A stretch of DNA of 64,000 nt, taken from Caldifarciminota bacterium (GTDB taxonomy: Bacteria; Hydrothermota; Tepidihabitantia; SM23-42). Positions within the stretch are counted from its first letter, which is position 1. Each line of letters starts with the position of its first letter. Below are positions 7,449 through 15,488 of the stretch, one piece after another. Made by a program: the position numbers and the translations under genes. The stretch covers positions 75,619 to 139,618 of the forward strand of contig JALVOT010000008.1 in NCBI GenBank assembly GCA_027026255.1, in the 5' to 3' direction. The notes below the pieces were generated by a model. The model saw only the letters and a program-made list of their open reading frames with translations, was not told the DNA's origin and made no database searches.

Positions 7449-8195
7449 ATGCGCATTAAAATAAAGCTTACAGCCCAATCTGCTGATGGACTCAGACTTC
7501 CCCTCCATTACAACTATCTTGTTCAGGGTTTTATCTATAAGAATCTTAATCCACATCTTGCGCAATTTCTTCATAATCAGGGCTATCAATTTGGAAAAAG
7601 GCGATTTCGGTTTTTCACCTTTTCCCGGATTCTCGGAAGGTTTAAGATAGACCGGGAAAAGATAATCTATCCGGGCGACTGCACCCTCTGGATTGCCTCA
7701 CCGATTAATAAAATTCTGGAATCCTTTGCCAGTTCCCTGGCACATAAAGGGTATGTAGAACTTGGTAATAATATGTGCCAGGTTAAGAGTATTGAAGTGC
7801 CATTTAGAAAAAAATATAAGACCGGGTTAATGATTCATACCTTATCACCGATAACCGTTTATTCCACCCTGTTTACCAAAAATAATAAGAAGAAAACTTA
7901 TTATTATTCCCCATTGGAACCTGATTTTTCTAAATTGATTTTAAAAAATTTGATAAAAAAATATCTTATCCTGCATCCGGAAAAGAAGGATGCATCTTTA
8001 TCGTTTTCAATTACACCAAACCGGGTATCCCGACAAAATGAGCATATAATCTATTACAAAAATACCGTAATCAAGGCCTGGTCCGGGGTTTATACCATAA
8101 AGGGGTCTGCACCACTGTTGGGACTTGCCTTTGATACCGGGCTTGGTTCGAAAAATAGTCAGGGTTTTGGAATGATTGAGGAATATAGCCGATGA
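7449..8195 (+). CDS. cas6: CRISPR-associated endoribonuclease Cas6 (orphan)
   Basis: 248-residue Cas6 of the RAMP superfamily, which cuts pre-crRNA within repeats. Evidence: the N-terminal ferredoxin-like strand MRIKIKLTAQSADGLRLPLHYN, LVQGFIYKNL, RFRFFTFSRI and the C-terminal glycine-rich loop LLGLAFDTGLGSKNSQGFG followed by MIE. The region between the two RAMP folds (about 155-190) is Lys-rich. No repeat array and no other cas gene is found anywhere in the window, so it must act in trans or be a relic. The frame is intact. Confidence 0.88.
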   Translation: MRIKIKLTAQSADGLRLPLHYNYLVQGFIYKNLNPHLAQFLHNQGYQFGKRRFRFFTFSRILGRFKIDREKIIYPGDCTLWIASPINKILESFASSLAHKGYVELGNNMCQVKSIEVPFRKKYKTGLMIHTLSPITVYSTLFTKNNKKKTYYYSPLEPDFSKLILKNLIKKYLILHPEKKDASLSFSITPNRVSRQNEHIIYYKNTVIKAWSGVYTIKGSAPLLGLAFDTGLGSKNSQGFGMIEEYSR

Positions 8196-8459
8196 ACTTT
8201 TATAATTAAGATGATAAAGAGATTGTCATTTCCATTTGAAATATATGGTTTAAAAAAGAAAAGGTTTACAGAGAAATTCAGAAGTTCATTTTGAAGAGTA
8301 TGACAGAGTTTACCTGCATAATGAGTATGATTGAGATGAAGACTTTTATTTTATAGTCAGGATTGAATCCTGTCAGTATGTAATTACCGTTTATAAATAA
8401 ATAATATATAAAACAGGAAAGCTGAAAATGGTGTTTAGAATTTAATATAAAAAGTAGAT

Positions 8460-10325
8460 TTACTCCGGTTCAAATTTGAATCCCTTTTTTCTAAACAGTT
8501 TTACACATACATCAACAATTTCAGCATCGTAGAGAAGCGCCTTATTCTTTTTTATTTCATCCATTGTCGCTTTAATCCCTTTTGCCGGACGATAGGGTCG
8601 ATGTGATGACATCGCCTCTACCACATCAGCAACTGCAAGGATTTTTGCCTCAAGCAGAATCTCTTTATCTTTTAGCCCCCGGGGATAACCACTGCCATCA
8701 AGCCGTTCATGGTGTTGAAGAACAATTTCTGCAATCGGTCCGGAAAATTTGATGTTCTTGAGGATTTCATAACCTACCTGACAGTGATTTTTTATGAGCT
8801 CAAATTCGGTTTCGCTCAAGACACTGGGTCGGCTCAGGATTTCAGCCGGGATATATATCTTTCCAATATCATGAATTAGTGCTGCACTATAAATGCAGTT
8901 AATCTGTTGCCGGGATAACTTCATCTCCTCAGCAATCGCCCGGGCAAGCCGGGCAACACGGGTTTGATGGCCAGCAGTATATGGGTCCCGGGTTTCTAAG
9001 ATTTTTGCCATTGCCTGAAGGGTATTTTCAATTGTGCGTTGAAGTTCATCCTGGGTATGTATCCAGTCTGTTATGTCACGCACTGCACCCATTGCTGCAT
9101 AATGACCCTGGTAGGTTATTCTGGTGACGGAAAATTCACAGAACCGCACATCGCCGTTTTTGGTAACAACCCGACTTATATATCGATTGGGCACAGCCTG
9201 GCCCTGCGCCCTTTTCATTCCGATCTCCTTTATCCTTTTTCTTTCATCCGGATGGATTAAATCCCAGATCTTCATCCGTAGTAGCTCTTCTTTTGTATAA
9301 CCGGTGATTTCACTTACTCGATTATTGATAAACAGGAATTTATCGCCGCGATAGATATAGATTGCATCGTGGCTCTGTTCAACCAGTATCCGGTATTTCT
9401 CTTCACTCTCCTTTAATGTTGCAGCAACCTTTGTTCGTTCTTTTTCAATCTTGAATTCATAAAGGGCGAAGGCAATATCACCGCAGATTTCATCAAGCAG
9501 ACTTATCTCTTCCTCAGTGAACGTCCGGGTGTGAACAATATAGAGATAGCCTGAAACCTCTCCGTGCGCAATAGGTCCGATTGCCAGGAAATGGTCATCA
9601 AATTTATATGAAACGACCTTTTGGAAATCAGACTTTTTTTCTTTCATAAATTTATCTATCTCATCACAATATTTTTTTTCACCGGCCTGATATTTTTTAC
9701 CATTATACAAGATGCAGATTGCTTTATAGTCTTTTATATTTAACAGAATATCACAAATCTGGTTTAGCAGATTAGATTCGTTGTATTCCTGAATAACCCG
9801 TTGATTTATTCTCCTGATTGCCTGGAATATTTCATTTAGATGTATAATATCGATTTCGTATCTTTTTAGTTGCGAGACATCACGAATAATGGTAAGAACC
9901 CCAACGATTGAATTATCCAGGGATTTAATTGGTGAGGCGGTCATTAAGACATTAATTTTTTTCTGGTCTTTTCTGATGTGCTCGGTTGCATATGAATCAA
10001 TTTCTTTACCGGTTTTTATCCGGGCGAAGAGGTGAGAAAATTGATTTTTATTTTCAGGAGGGATGAGCTTGGAAAATGGTTTGCCCAATATCTCTTGAGC
10101 GGTATACTGATAAATTTTTTCCGCCCCGGGATTCCATCGGATAATAATTCCATCCAGATTCTGTTCAATAATTGCATTTGGGGTAAAGCCCAGAATTTTA
10201 TTCAGTTTTGTTCTTATCTGTTCAATCTCTCTATTTTTTGTAATCATCCTTTCGAGTTCATTTATACGCCGCTGCAGCTTAGAAATCTGTTTTTTTAGCG
10301 CCTCTTCTTTTGATTTATTTTTCAT
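8460..10325 (-). CDS. PAS-GAF-PAS-HD-GYP sensory cyclic-di-GMP phosphodiesterase
   Basis: 621 residues: coiled coil (1-45), PAS (about 45-155, NAIIEQNLDGIIIRWNPGAEKIY), GAF-like domain (about 165-300), second PAS with PAC (about 305-425, HDAIYIY, FINNRVSEITGYTKEELL), and HD-GYP (about 430-615). The HD-GYP motifs TAGHQTRVA, HDIGKIYIP, HCQVGYEIL and HHERLDGSGYPRGL are intact, predicting hydrolysis of c-di-GMP. No transmembrane helix, so a cytoplasmic sensor. Its own promoter lies upstream. Confidence 0.93.
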   Translation of the reverse strand: MKNKSKEEALKKQISKLQRRINELERMITKNREIEQIRTKLNKILGFTPNAIIEQNLDGIIIRWNPGAEKIYQYTAQEILGKPFSKLIPPENKNQFSHLFARIKTGKEIDSYATEHIRKDQKKINVLMTASPIKSLDNSIVGVLTIIRDVSQLKRYEIDIIHLNEIFQAIRRINQRVIQEYNESNLLNQICDILLNIKDYKAICILYNGKKYQAGEKKYCDEIDKFMKEKKSDFQKVVSYKFDDHFLAIGPIAHGEVSGYLYIVHTRTFTEEEISLLDEICGDIAFALYEFKIEKERTKVAATLKESEEKYRILVEQSHDAIYIYRGDKFLFINNRVSEITGYTKEELLRMKIWDLIHPDERKRIKEIGMKRAQGQAVPNRYISRVVTKNGDVRFCEFSVTRITYQGHYAAMGAVRDITDWIHTQDELQRTIENTLQAMAKILETRDPYTAGHQTRVARLARAIAEEMKLSRQQINCIYSAALIHDIGKIYIPAEILSRPSVLSETEFELIKNHCQVGYEILKNIKFSGPIAEIVLQHHERLDGSGYPRGLKDKEILLEAKILAVADVVEAMSSHRPYRPAKGIKATMDEIKKNKALLYDAEIVDVCVKLFRKKGFKFEPE

Positions 10326-10344
10326 AATTACACCTATTATATCA

Positions 10345-10372
10345 ATTATAATAAGATTTCTGGGGCTGTCAA
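10345..10372 (-). promoter_or_regulatory. Promoter of the HD-GYP gene
   Basis: On the minus strand TTGACA (10372-10367), 16 bp, TATAAT (10350-10345), with a 19-base leader carrying AGGTG before the ATG. Confidence 0.75.
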
Positions 10373-10470
10373 GAAAAACCTGGAGCGGTTTAAGACATTG
10401 TAGTTACCTCAAGAAGAACTCCCGGGGTGAAAAAAACAAGAATAAAGACAGGAAATTAGTTTTCTGGTAG

Positions 10471-10498
10471 TTGACAGTAAATGAATTGTAGATATAAT
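10471..10498 (+). promoter_or_regulatory. Promoter of tRNA-Lys
   Basis: TTGACA (10471-10476), 16 bp, TATAAT (10493-10498), ending 7 bases before the mature tRNA. Confidence 0.8.
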
Positions 10499-10505
10499 AA
10501 GCTTG

Positions 10506-10578
10506 GGGTCGTTAGCTCAGTTGGCAGAGCATCGGATTTTTAATCCGGTGGCCGCAGGTTCGAATCCTGCACGACCCA
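10506..10578 (+). tRNA. tRNA-Lys (anticodon TTT)
   Basis: Cloverleaf: acceptor GGGTCGT/ACGACCC, D arm GCTCAGTTGGCAGAGC, anticodon stem TCGGA/TCCGG around loop TTTTTAA (anticodon TTT), T arm GCAGGTTCGAATCCTGC, discriminator A. CCA is not encoded. Confidence 0.97.
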
Positions 10579-10634
10579 GTTATTTATAATTTGCAATTCG
10601 GCTTAATTTTGTGCAGGTTATGTCAGGAGTGCTG

Positions 10635-10662
10635 TTGACACATAAGAATTTGTAAATATAAT
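10635..10662 (+). promoter_or_regulatory. Promoter of the thioredoxin-CcdA fusion gene
   Basis: TTGACA (10635-10640), 16 bp, TATAAT (10657-10662). The transcript would carry an untranslated leader of about 75 bases before ATG 10746. The leader holds GGAACCA...TGGGGCGCAAAG, which resembles one half of a c-di-GMP-I (GEMM) aptamer. Confidence 0.7.
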
Positions 10663-10745
10663 AAGTTTGAGGATGGAACCACTCCTTGGGGCGCAAAGTT
10701 TACCGATGCATTTCATAATAATGATTGTGTTGATAAATATCTGAT

Positions 10746-12176
10746 ATGATTTTAAATATTCTGTTCTTTATATTATTCCAACAACCGGATATAACCCTCT
10801 ACTTTTTCTATTCCCCGGATTGCGGCCATTGTAAGGATGTGATGCTTGAGGACCTTCCCGGTATAGAATCGAAATTTAATGTTAACATAAAAAAATTCAA
10901 TCTTGATGATATTAAAAATTTGCAGCTTCTGGAGAATATCGAAAAGAGATTAAAAAAGAGTGGCGAAGACCTGCCGGTCATAGTTATCGGTGATTCAGTA
11001 TTCTATGGGCCCGAAGAGATTCACAAGAAACTTGAACCGACCCTGAGGACGATTAAAAAAGCCCGGTGCACCATTTCCCGGGATACCACGGTTATTGATA
11101 CTATAAAAAAGCACTTTAATCCCATCAATCTCTACTACTTTTTTAAACCCGGATGCAGGCAGTGCCGGCGCACTGAGATATTACTGAAGGATTTAGAAAA
11201 AGAGTATAAATATTTATCAATCCATCGTTACGACATCCTGGAGTCCAAAAATAAGGTTTTTTATGAGGGTCTTGCCCGGCATCTAAGGATGCCTGAAGAT
11301 TTACGCCTGCTTGTCCCGGCAATCTTTATCGGCGATGACTATTTAATAAAGAAAGATATCAATACGGGAAATCTTATCAATCTATTTAAGAAATATCAAA
11401 ATGGAAGTCCGGCACTGGATAGTCTGGACTTATCAAATGCCGGGCAGGGTATAATAAAAAGATTTTCTCGGTTCTCATTTTTGGGCATTATGCTGGCCGG
11501 GCTTATTGATGGCGTCAATCCCTGTGCCTTTGCAACAATCATATTTTTCATAAGTTATCTTTTATTTGTCGGCCGGCGGCAAAAGGATATCCTTTTGATG
11601 GCGATTTCATTTATCAGCGCTGTATTTTGCAGTTATCTGCTTATTGGATTTGGGGTATATAATCTGTTAATATTCCTCACTGAATTTGAATTTATCGGTA
11701 AAATTATCTATCTTATTTTTGGTGTCGGTGCCATTGTTCTGGGAATTTTAAGTCTTTATGATTATATACTTGCCCGGAGAAAATCCTATAATAATATGTT
11801 ATTGCAGCTTCCCCGGATTCTAAAACAGGCGATTCATAAGAAGATTAAAGAAAAGAGTGCGGTGGGTGGTATAATTGTCGGTTCTTTGATTGCCGGTTTT
11901 TTTATTTCCGTACTTGAATTTGCCTGTACCGGCCAGATATATCTTCCCACAATAACATTTATGATTTCCCGGCCGGGATTGAAATTTCGGCCTATCCTTG
12001 CCTTGATTGTATATAACATTATGTTCATCGTGCCGTTAATTTTGATTGCAATTCTGGCATTGATATTTTCCACAGAAAATATCGCCCGTTCCTTATCAGA
12101 TAGGATTGCCCTGATAAAGTTGCTTACCGCCGTATTATTCTTTGGCCTCGGGATATTACTTCTGCTCTCAATATGA
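10746..12176 (+). CDS. Fusion of two thioredoxin-like domains with a CcdA/DsbD-type membrane electron carrier
   Basis: 476 residues. Domain 1 (about 15-105) has CGHC (Cys26/Cys29); domain 2 (about 120-225) has CRQC (Cys137/Cys140). A six-helix membrane part (about 250-476) carries the CcdA/DsbD redox cysteines in VNPCAFAT (Cys260) and EFACTGQIYLP (Cys394). CcdA/DsbD proteins pass cytosolic thioredoxin electrons across the membrane to extracytoplasmic dithiol proteins. Here two thioredoxin domains are N-terminal in the same chain. The secreted Sec proteins at 398-2505 are plausible clients (inference). The downstream gene overlaps by 4 bases. Confidence 0.9.
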   Translation: MILNILFFILFQQPDITLYFFYSPDCGHCKDVMLEDLPGIESKFNVNIKKFNLDDIKNLQLLENIEKRLKKSGEDLPVIVIGDSVFYGPEEIHKKLEPTLRTIKKARCTISRDTTVIDTIKKHFNPINLYYFFKPGCRQCRRTEILLKDLEKEYKYLSIHRYDILESKNKVFYEGLARHLRMPEDLRLLVPAIFIGDDYLIKKDINTGNLINLFKKYQNGSPALDSLDLSNAGQGIIKRFSRFSFLGIMLAGLIDGVNPCAFATIIFFISYLLFVGRRQKDILLMAISFISAVFCSYLLIGFGVYNLLIFLTEFEFIGKIIYLIFGVGAIVLGILSLYDYILARRKSYNNMLLQLPRILKQAIHKKIKEKSAVGGIIVGSLIAGFFISVLEFACTGQIYLPTITFMISRPGLKFRPILALIVYNIMFIVPLILIAILALIFSTENIARSLSDRIALIKLLTAVLFFGLGILLLLSI

Positions 12177-12628
12177 AGTTTAAGCTTCTGGCCGGGCTCA
12201 TATCCGGTGTGATAATTATATTTCTCTTAAAACTGTTTCTACCTGATGAACCAGCCCGGGTGCGCCGTGATATTTACAGATTAAAAAAGGCTGTAGAAAA
12301 AGAAGATATCACTGAAGTCCTGAAATATGTTGATGATGATTACAATGACCGATACGGCAACAATTATGAAAAATTGGTCCAGAATATCGGCCGATTTTTT
12401 AATCAGGCGGATTCAATCAAGGTTATGTTCAGTGGTCTACGGGTCACAATCGATTCAATCAATAAGGAAAATTTTGTCTTTGCAAGTTGCAGTCTGGGGC
12501 TTCGGGTTCTGGCAAGTTATCAGGGGAATAGGACTTTAATATTCGGCGGCGTTATAAAGCCCGGCCCGGTTAAGGCGTTCTTTAAAAAGACTGGAGACCG
12601 CTATCAATTGTATGGTGCGGTCTATTGA
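12173..12628 (+). CDS. Membrane-anchored hypothetical protein, NTF2-like
   Basis: 151 residues with one N-terminal hydrophobic segment (about 4-22) and a soluble domain whose start (RRDIYRLKKAVEKEDITEVLKYVDDDY) is like SnoaL/NTF2-type cone folds. No catalytic motif. It overlaps the thioredoxin-CcdA gene by 4 bases (ATGA), so it is co-translated and may act with it outside the membrane. Function not assigned. Confidence 0.7.
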   Translation: MKFKLLAGLISGVIIIFLLKLFLPDEPARVRRDIYRLKKAVEKEDITEVLKYVDDDYNDRYGNNYEKLVQNIGRFFNQADSIKVMFSGLRVTIDSINKENFVFASCSLGLRVLASYQGNRTLIFGGVIKPGPVKAFFKKTGDRYQLYGAVY

Positions 12629-12883
12629 ATCCTTTAATTTCCAGATATTCACTTATCCAATCCGCCAATCAGGGCGATAGTTTGTAAAAATGGTTTATGT
12701 AACATAATTTTTCAAACCGGTGGTTTTATAAATTCTTCGATCTGCGCCGACCTCTGAATTGGGGGTATTCCAGACAATTTCTCTTAATTTTTCAATGGAT
12801 ATATGGATAATTTATCTTTGAACTCTTTCTAATAAATATACAAAATTTTACAAATTGACTCGTCAGGGCTGTTAAAGTAAGGG

Positions 12884-12911
12884 TTGACTTTTACATAATT
12901 TTATATACAAT
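12884..12911 (+). promoter_or_regulatory. Promoter of the TPR lipoprotein operon
   Basis: TTGACT (12884-12889), 16 bp, TACAAT (12906-12911), then SD AAGGAGG at 12918-12924. The rest of the 300-base gap 12629-12928 shows nothing recognisable, apart from a second TTGACT at 12855 without a good -10. Confidence 0.7.
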
Positions 12912-12928
12912 AGGCTCAAGGAGGTATG

Positions 12929-14155
12929 ATGAAAAAATGGGTTTCATTATTGGCTGTTCTCTTTTTATTTTTGGCCTGTCCTACGCCTCTTCTTAATACT
13001 GCAAGAATCGCTTATTTTAATCAGAAGGATTTTCCGAGGGCAAAAAAGGCCTGTCTTGAGGGTATAAAGACCGAACCGAATCAATACGAGTATTATACTA
13101 TTCTGGCCGGTTGCGAGATTGCTCTGGCTAACTGGATTTCCGCAGCAAAGGCTCTTGGTCAGGGTTTTGAGATTGATTCGGCAAAGGCAATGGATTGGAT
13201 TAACAGGCAGCGGGATGGAATTAAATATTATTATCAGGGTTTTTATTATGGTGGAGAAAAGTTGTATGAAGCAGGAAAGTATGATGAAGCCTTGAAATAT
13301 CTGCGTTATGCAAAGATGCTTAACCCTGATGATCCCCGTGCATATATTCTGGTGGCAACGATTGAAAATAAGAGGGGTAATAAAGATGCGGCAAAAAAAG
13401 AATGGCAGAGTGCCCTGAAGATTGATCCAGAAAATCCTGATGTTCTTTTCCTGGTCGGGGATGTGTTCTTTAACGACCAGAAATATGATTCCAGTTTAAA
13501 ATATTTTAACAAGGCAGAAAAATTCTACACACGCAAATATAATCGGGTTGCAAAGATTCTATTTCAAAATGCCCCGGACCTTCAGGAAAAAATGACTCCC
13601 AGGATAGTTGAATTATATCGCGATAAAAAATTTGACGAACTCGATAATTTGATTAAGGTCAATCTGGGTATTGCCCAGGGTTATCAGGGAGTGAAGAGGA
13701 ATATTGAGCAACTTTACAAGATTGCAGACGGTCTCGGTAAATGCTACTATTTTGCTGGACTTGCCTGTTATAATCTTAAAAAGGACAGTCTGGCTTTGAA
13801 ATATCTGAAAAAAGTGCTTGACTATAGGCCGGACGACCTTGATGCACTATTTTTCTCCGGGGAGATTGAATTAATCCGGTTTAAGAATTATCCTGAGGCG
13901 ATGAAATATTTCAAAAGGGTTACTGAATTAAAGGATGATGACATGGACGCCTGGTACTATTATGGGGTCTGTTATTATCATCAGAAAGAATATAAAAAGG
14001 CGATAGAGATTTTAGAAAATGAGTTGCTCAGGCGTAATCCCCGTCATATTAATGCGATGACCTATCTTGCTGATGCCTATCGGCAGATTGGTAATACCAA
14101 GAAGGCATTTGAATATCTGATGAAGAAAGAAAAATTACAAGGGGAGAAGAAATGA
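12929..14155 (+). CDS. TPR-repeat lipoprotein
   Basis: About 408 residues: lipoprotein signal ending LFLFLAC, then tetratricopeptide repeats through most of the protein (for example YDEALKYLRYAKMLNPDDPRA, YDSSLKYFNKAEKFY, DSLALKYLKKVLDYRPDD, YPEAMKYFKRVTELKDDD). TPR lipoproteins act as scaffolds for envelope complexes; no specific partner is evident. ATG 12929 has better spacing from AAGGAGG than ATG 12926. Its 3' end overlaps the next gene by 4 bases. Confidence 0.85.
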   Translation: MKKWVSLLAVLFLFLACPTPLLNTARIAYFNQKDFPRAKKACLEGIKTEPNQYEYYTILAGCEIALANWISAAKALGQGFEIDSAKAMDWINRQRDGIKYYYQGFYYGGEKLYEAGKYDEALKYLRYAKMLNPDDPRAYILVATIENKRGNKDAAKKEWQSALKIDPENPDVLFLVGDVFFNDQKYDSSLKYFNKAEKFYTRKYNRVAKILFQNAPDLQEKMTPRIVELYRDKKFDELDNLIKVNLGIAQGYQGVKRNIEQLYKIADGLGKCYYFAGLACYNLKKDSLALKYLKKVLDYRPDDLDALFFSGEIELIRFKNYPEAMKYFKRVTELKDDDMDAWYYYGVCYYHQKEYKKAIEILENELLRRNPRHINAMTYLADAYRQIGNTKKAFEYLMKKEKLQGEKK

Positions 14156-15153
14156 GTATTAAGGCAAGGGAACGGATACTTGATGTTCTTATTTTCTTCG
14201 GAATAATTGGATTACTGGTGGTGGTTGGTTATCCGATGTATAAGGAGTCATTGCCTTCTGAAGTGAGATTCGGGGTTGATAAATCATTTTTTTCCCTTCC
14301 CTTCTATGTTGCGAAGATGGAGACGACAAGAGACTATTTTGGTATTGAAAAAGTTAAACCAGAATTTATTGAGATTAATGAAAATCCGCTTGAAGGTATT
14401 AAAGAGGGAAAATACGATGTTGCAGTTGTCCCCTGGTACTACCTTTTAATTGATCCCAGTATAGATGGGGATACCGTAAAGGCGCTTGCCGGGGTTGAGA
14501 TAAGATCCGGTCAACCCTTAGACGGCATCATCATACCTCCAAAATCAAAGATAAAGGGCTTGAAGTATTTAAATAAAAAGCGATTGGGCTACCTGGCCCG
14601 GGATGAATATCTTGTTAATCTTGTAATTGAGGAGATGAAGAAAGAGTTCAAGCTGAACAAATTAAAATATGTGCCGCTTGAACCTGAAGAGGTAACCACT
14701 GCATTTGAGGATAATAAAGTGGATGCGCTATATCTACTTGAGCCCTACCGCGGATATATGCTGTATGCGGGAAATAAGATATTGTTCGAAGGCTTGATTT
14801 CTCAATATCTGATGCATGGTAATTTTCCTTACGGCGCAGTTGTGATGCGAAAGAATTTTGTTGAAAAAGAGAATCGTCTTGCTGCAATTCGGGCGAAGAA
14901 TGCGATTGAGGCGACGATTTCCTTTCTTATTAAAAATCCCAATGTCGCCAGAACATATATTGTCCGGGTCAATAATTGGGAAGTAAGCAATTCCCTGCTG
15001 ATGAAGATTAGATTACCTGAATATCAGCGGATGGCTGAGATTGGTGTTAAGAGTCTGGAAAGGTTGCAGACGATATTAGTTAAGAGGGGAATCGGGGTAT
15101 GCGGTGGTAAGCCGAATGAATTTGTTTTTGAAAGGACTGATTTTGTGCGTTGA
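14152..15153 (+). CDS. Membrane-anchored SsuA/NMT1-type periplasmic binding protein
   Basis: 333 residues: one N-terminal membrane segment (about 11-28), then a type 2 periplasmic-binding fold like SsuA/NMT1 proteins (VRFGVDKSFFSLPFYVAKMETTRDYFG, GKYDVAVVPWYYLL, LDGIIIPPKSKIKGLKYLNKKRLGYL, DALYLLEPY). Such proteins capture small ligands for ABC importers, but no permease or ATPase gene lies near. It is co-translated with the TPR lipoprotein. Ligand unknown. Confidence 0.8.
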   Translation: MSIKARERILDVLIFFGIIGLLVVVGYPMYKESLPSEVRFGVDKSFFSLPFYVAKMETTRDYFGIEKVKPEFIEINENPLEGIKEGKYDVAVVPWYYLLIDPSIDGDTVKALAGVEIRSGQPLDGIIIPPKSKIKGLKYLNKKRLGYLARDEYLVNLVIEEMKKEFKLNKLKYVPLEPEEVTTAFEDNKVDALYLLEPYRGYMLYAGNKILFEGLISQYLMHGNFPYGAVVMRKNFVEKENRLAAIRAKNAIEATISFLIKNPNVARTYIVRVNNWEVSNSLLMKIRLPEYQRMAEIGVKSLERLQTILVKRGIGVCGGKPNEFVFERTDFVR

Positions 15154-15452
15154 TTCCGGTCGTGCTAGACGGGGAGTTAGCGGTGCCCTGAACTCCGATT
15201 TATATCGGATGGACCCGAAATCCGCTATAGCGGGGTTGAAGACTTCACTTGAGTCAAGGCCTTCAGGGGCAACAGTAAGGAGTCGAAGGGTGGTGAGGAC
15301 CGGGTCTTATGATGGTTCTGCCTGCAAACCCCGTCAGGGCCGAGAGGAAGCAGCGGTAAGTAGGTCGGGGCTGGTCATAGGGAAACCTGGTCTGAGTCTT
15401 TCGCCTTACTGTTCCTGGATGTCTTTGACGAAGGAAGTTGCACGACCGGCTT
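15154..15452 (+). ncRNA. ffs: Signal recognition particle RNA, long form with Alu domain
   Basis: The ends pair (CCGGTCGTGC near 15156 with GCACGACCGG ending 15449). The 5' part GGAGTTAGCGGTGCCCTG and CCGCTATAGCGGGGTTGAAG matches the Alu domain of large bacterial SRP RNAs. GTCAGGGCCGAGAGGAAGCAGC near 15333-15354 is the conserved helix 8 region that binds Ffh. It sits directly before dnaX-ybaB, a classic linkage, and begins at the stop codon of the upstream gene. Exact ends are approximate. Confidence 0.92.
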
Positions 15453-15488
15453 TATAATGAGCTGAAGTATATGCACAATTAAGGATTT

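Noticed and set aside
8196-8459. CRISPR array next to cas6
   Set aside because: Read through for direct repeats of 24-37 bases; only unrelated AT-rich sequence is present.
10668-10745. Annotating a full c-di-GMP riboswitch
   Set aside because: Only one half of the motif is visible and the tetraloop/receptor parts are missing, so it is kept as a low-scored finding only.
15104-15457. 117-codon frame across the SRP RNA
   Set aside because: The interval is fully explained by the conserved SRP RNA; the translation has no recognisable features.
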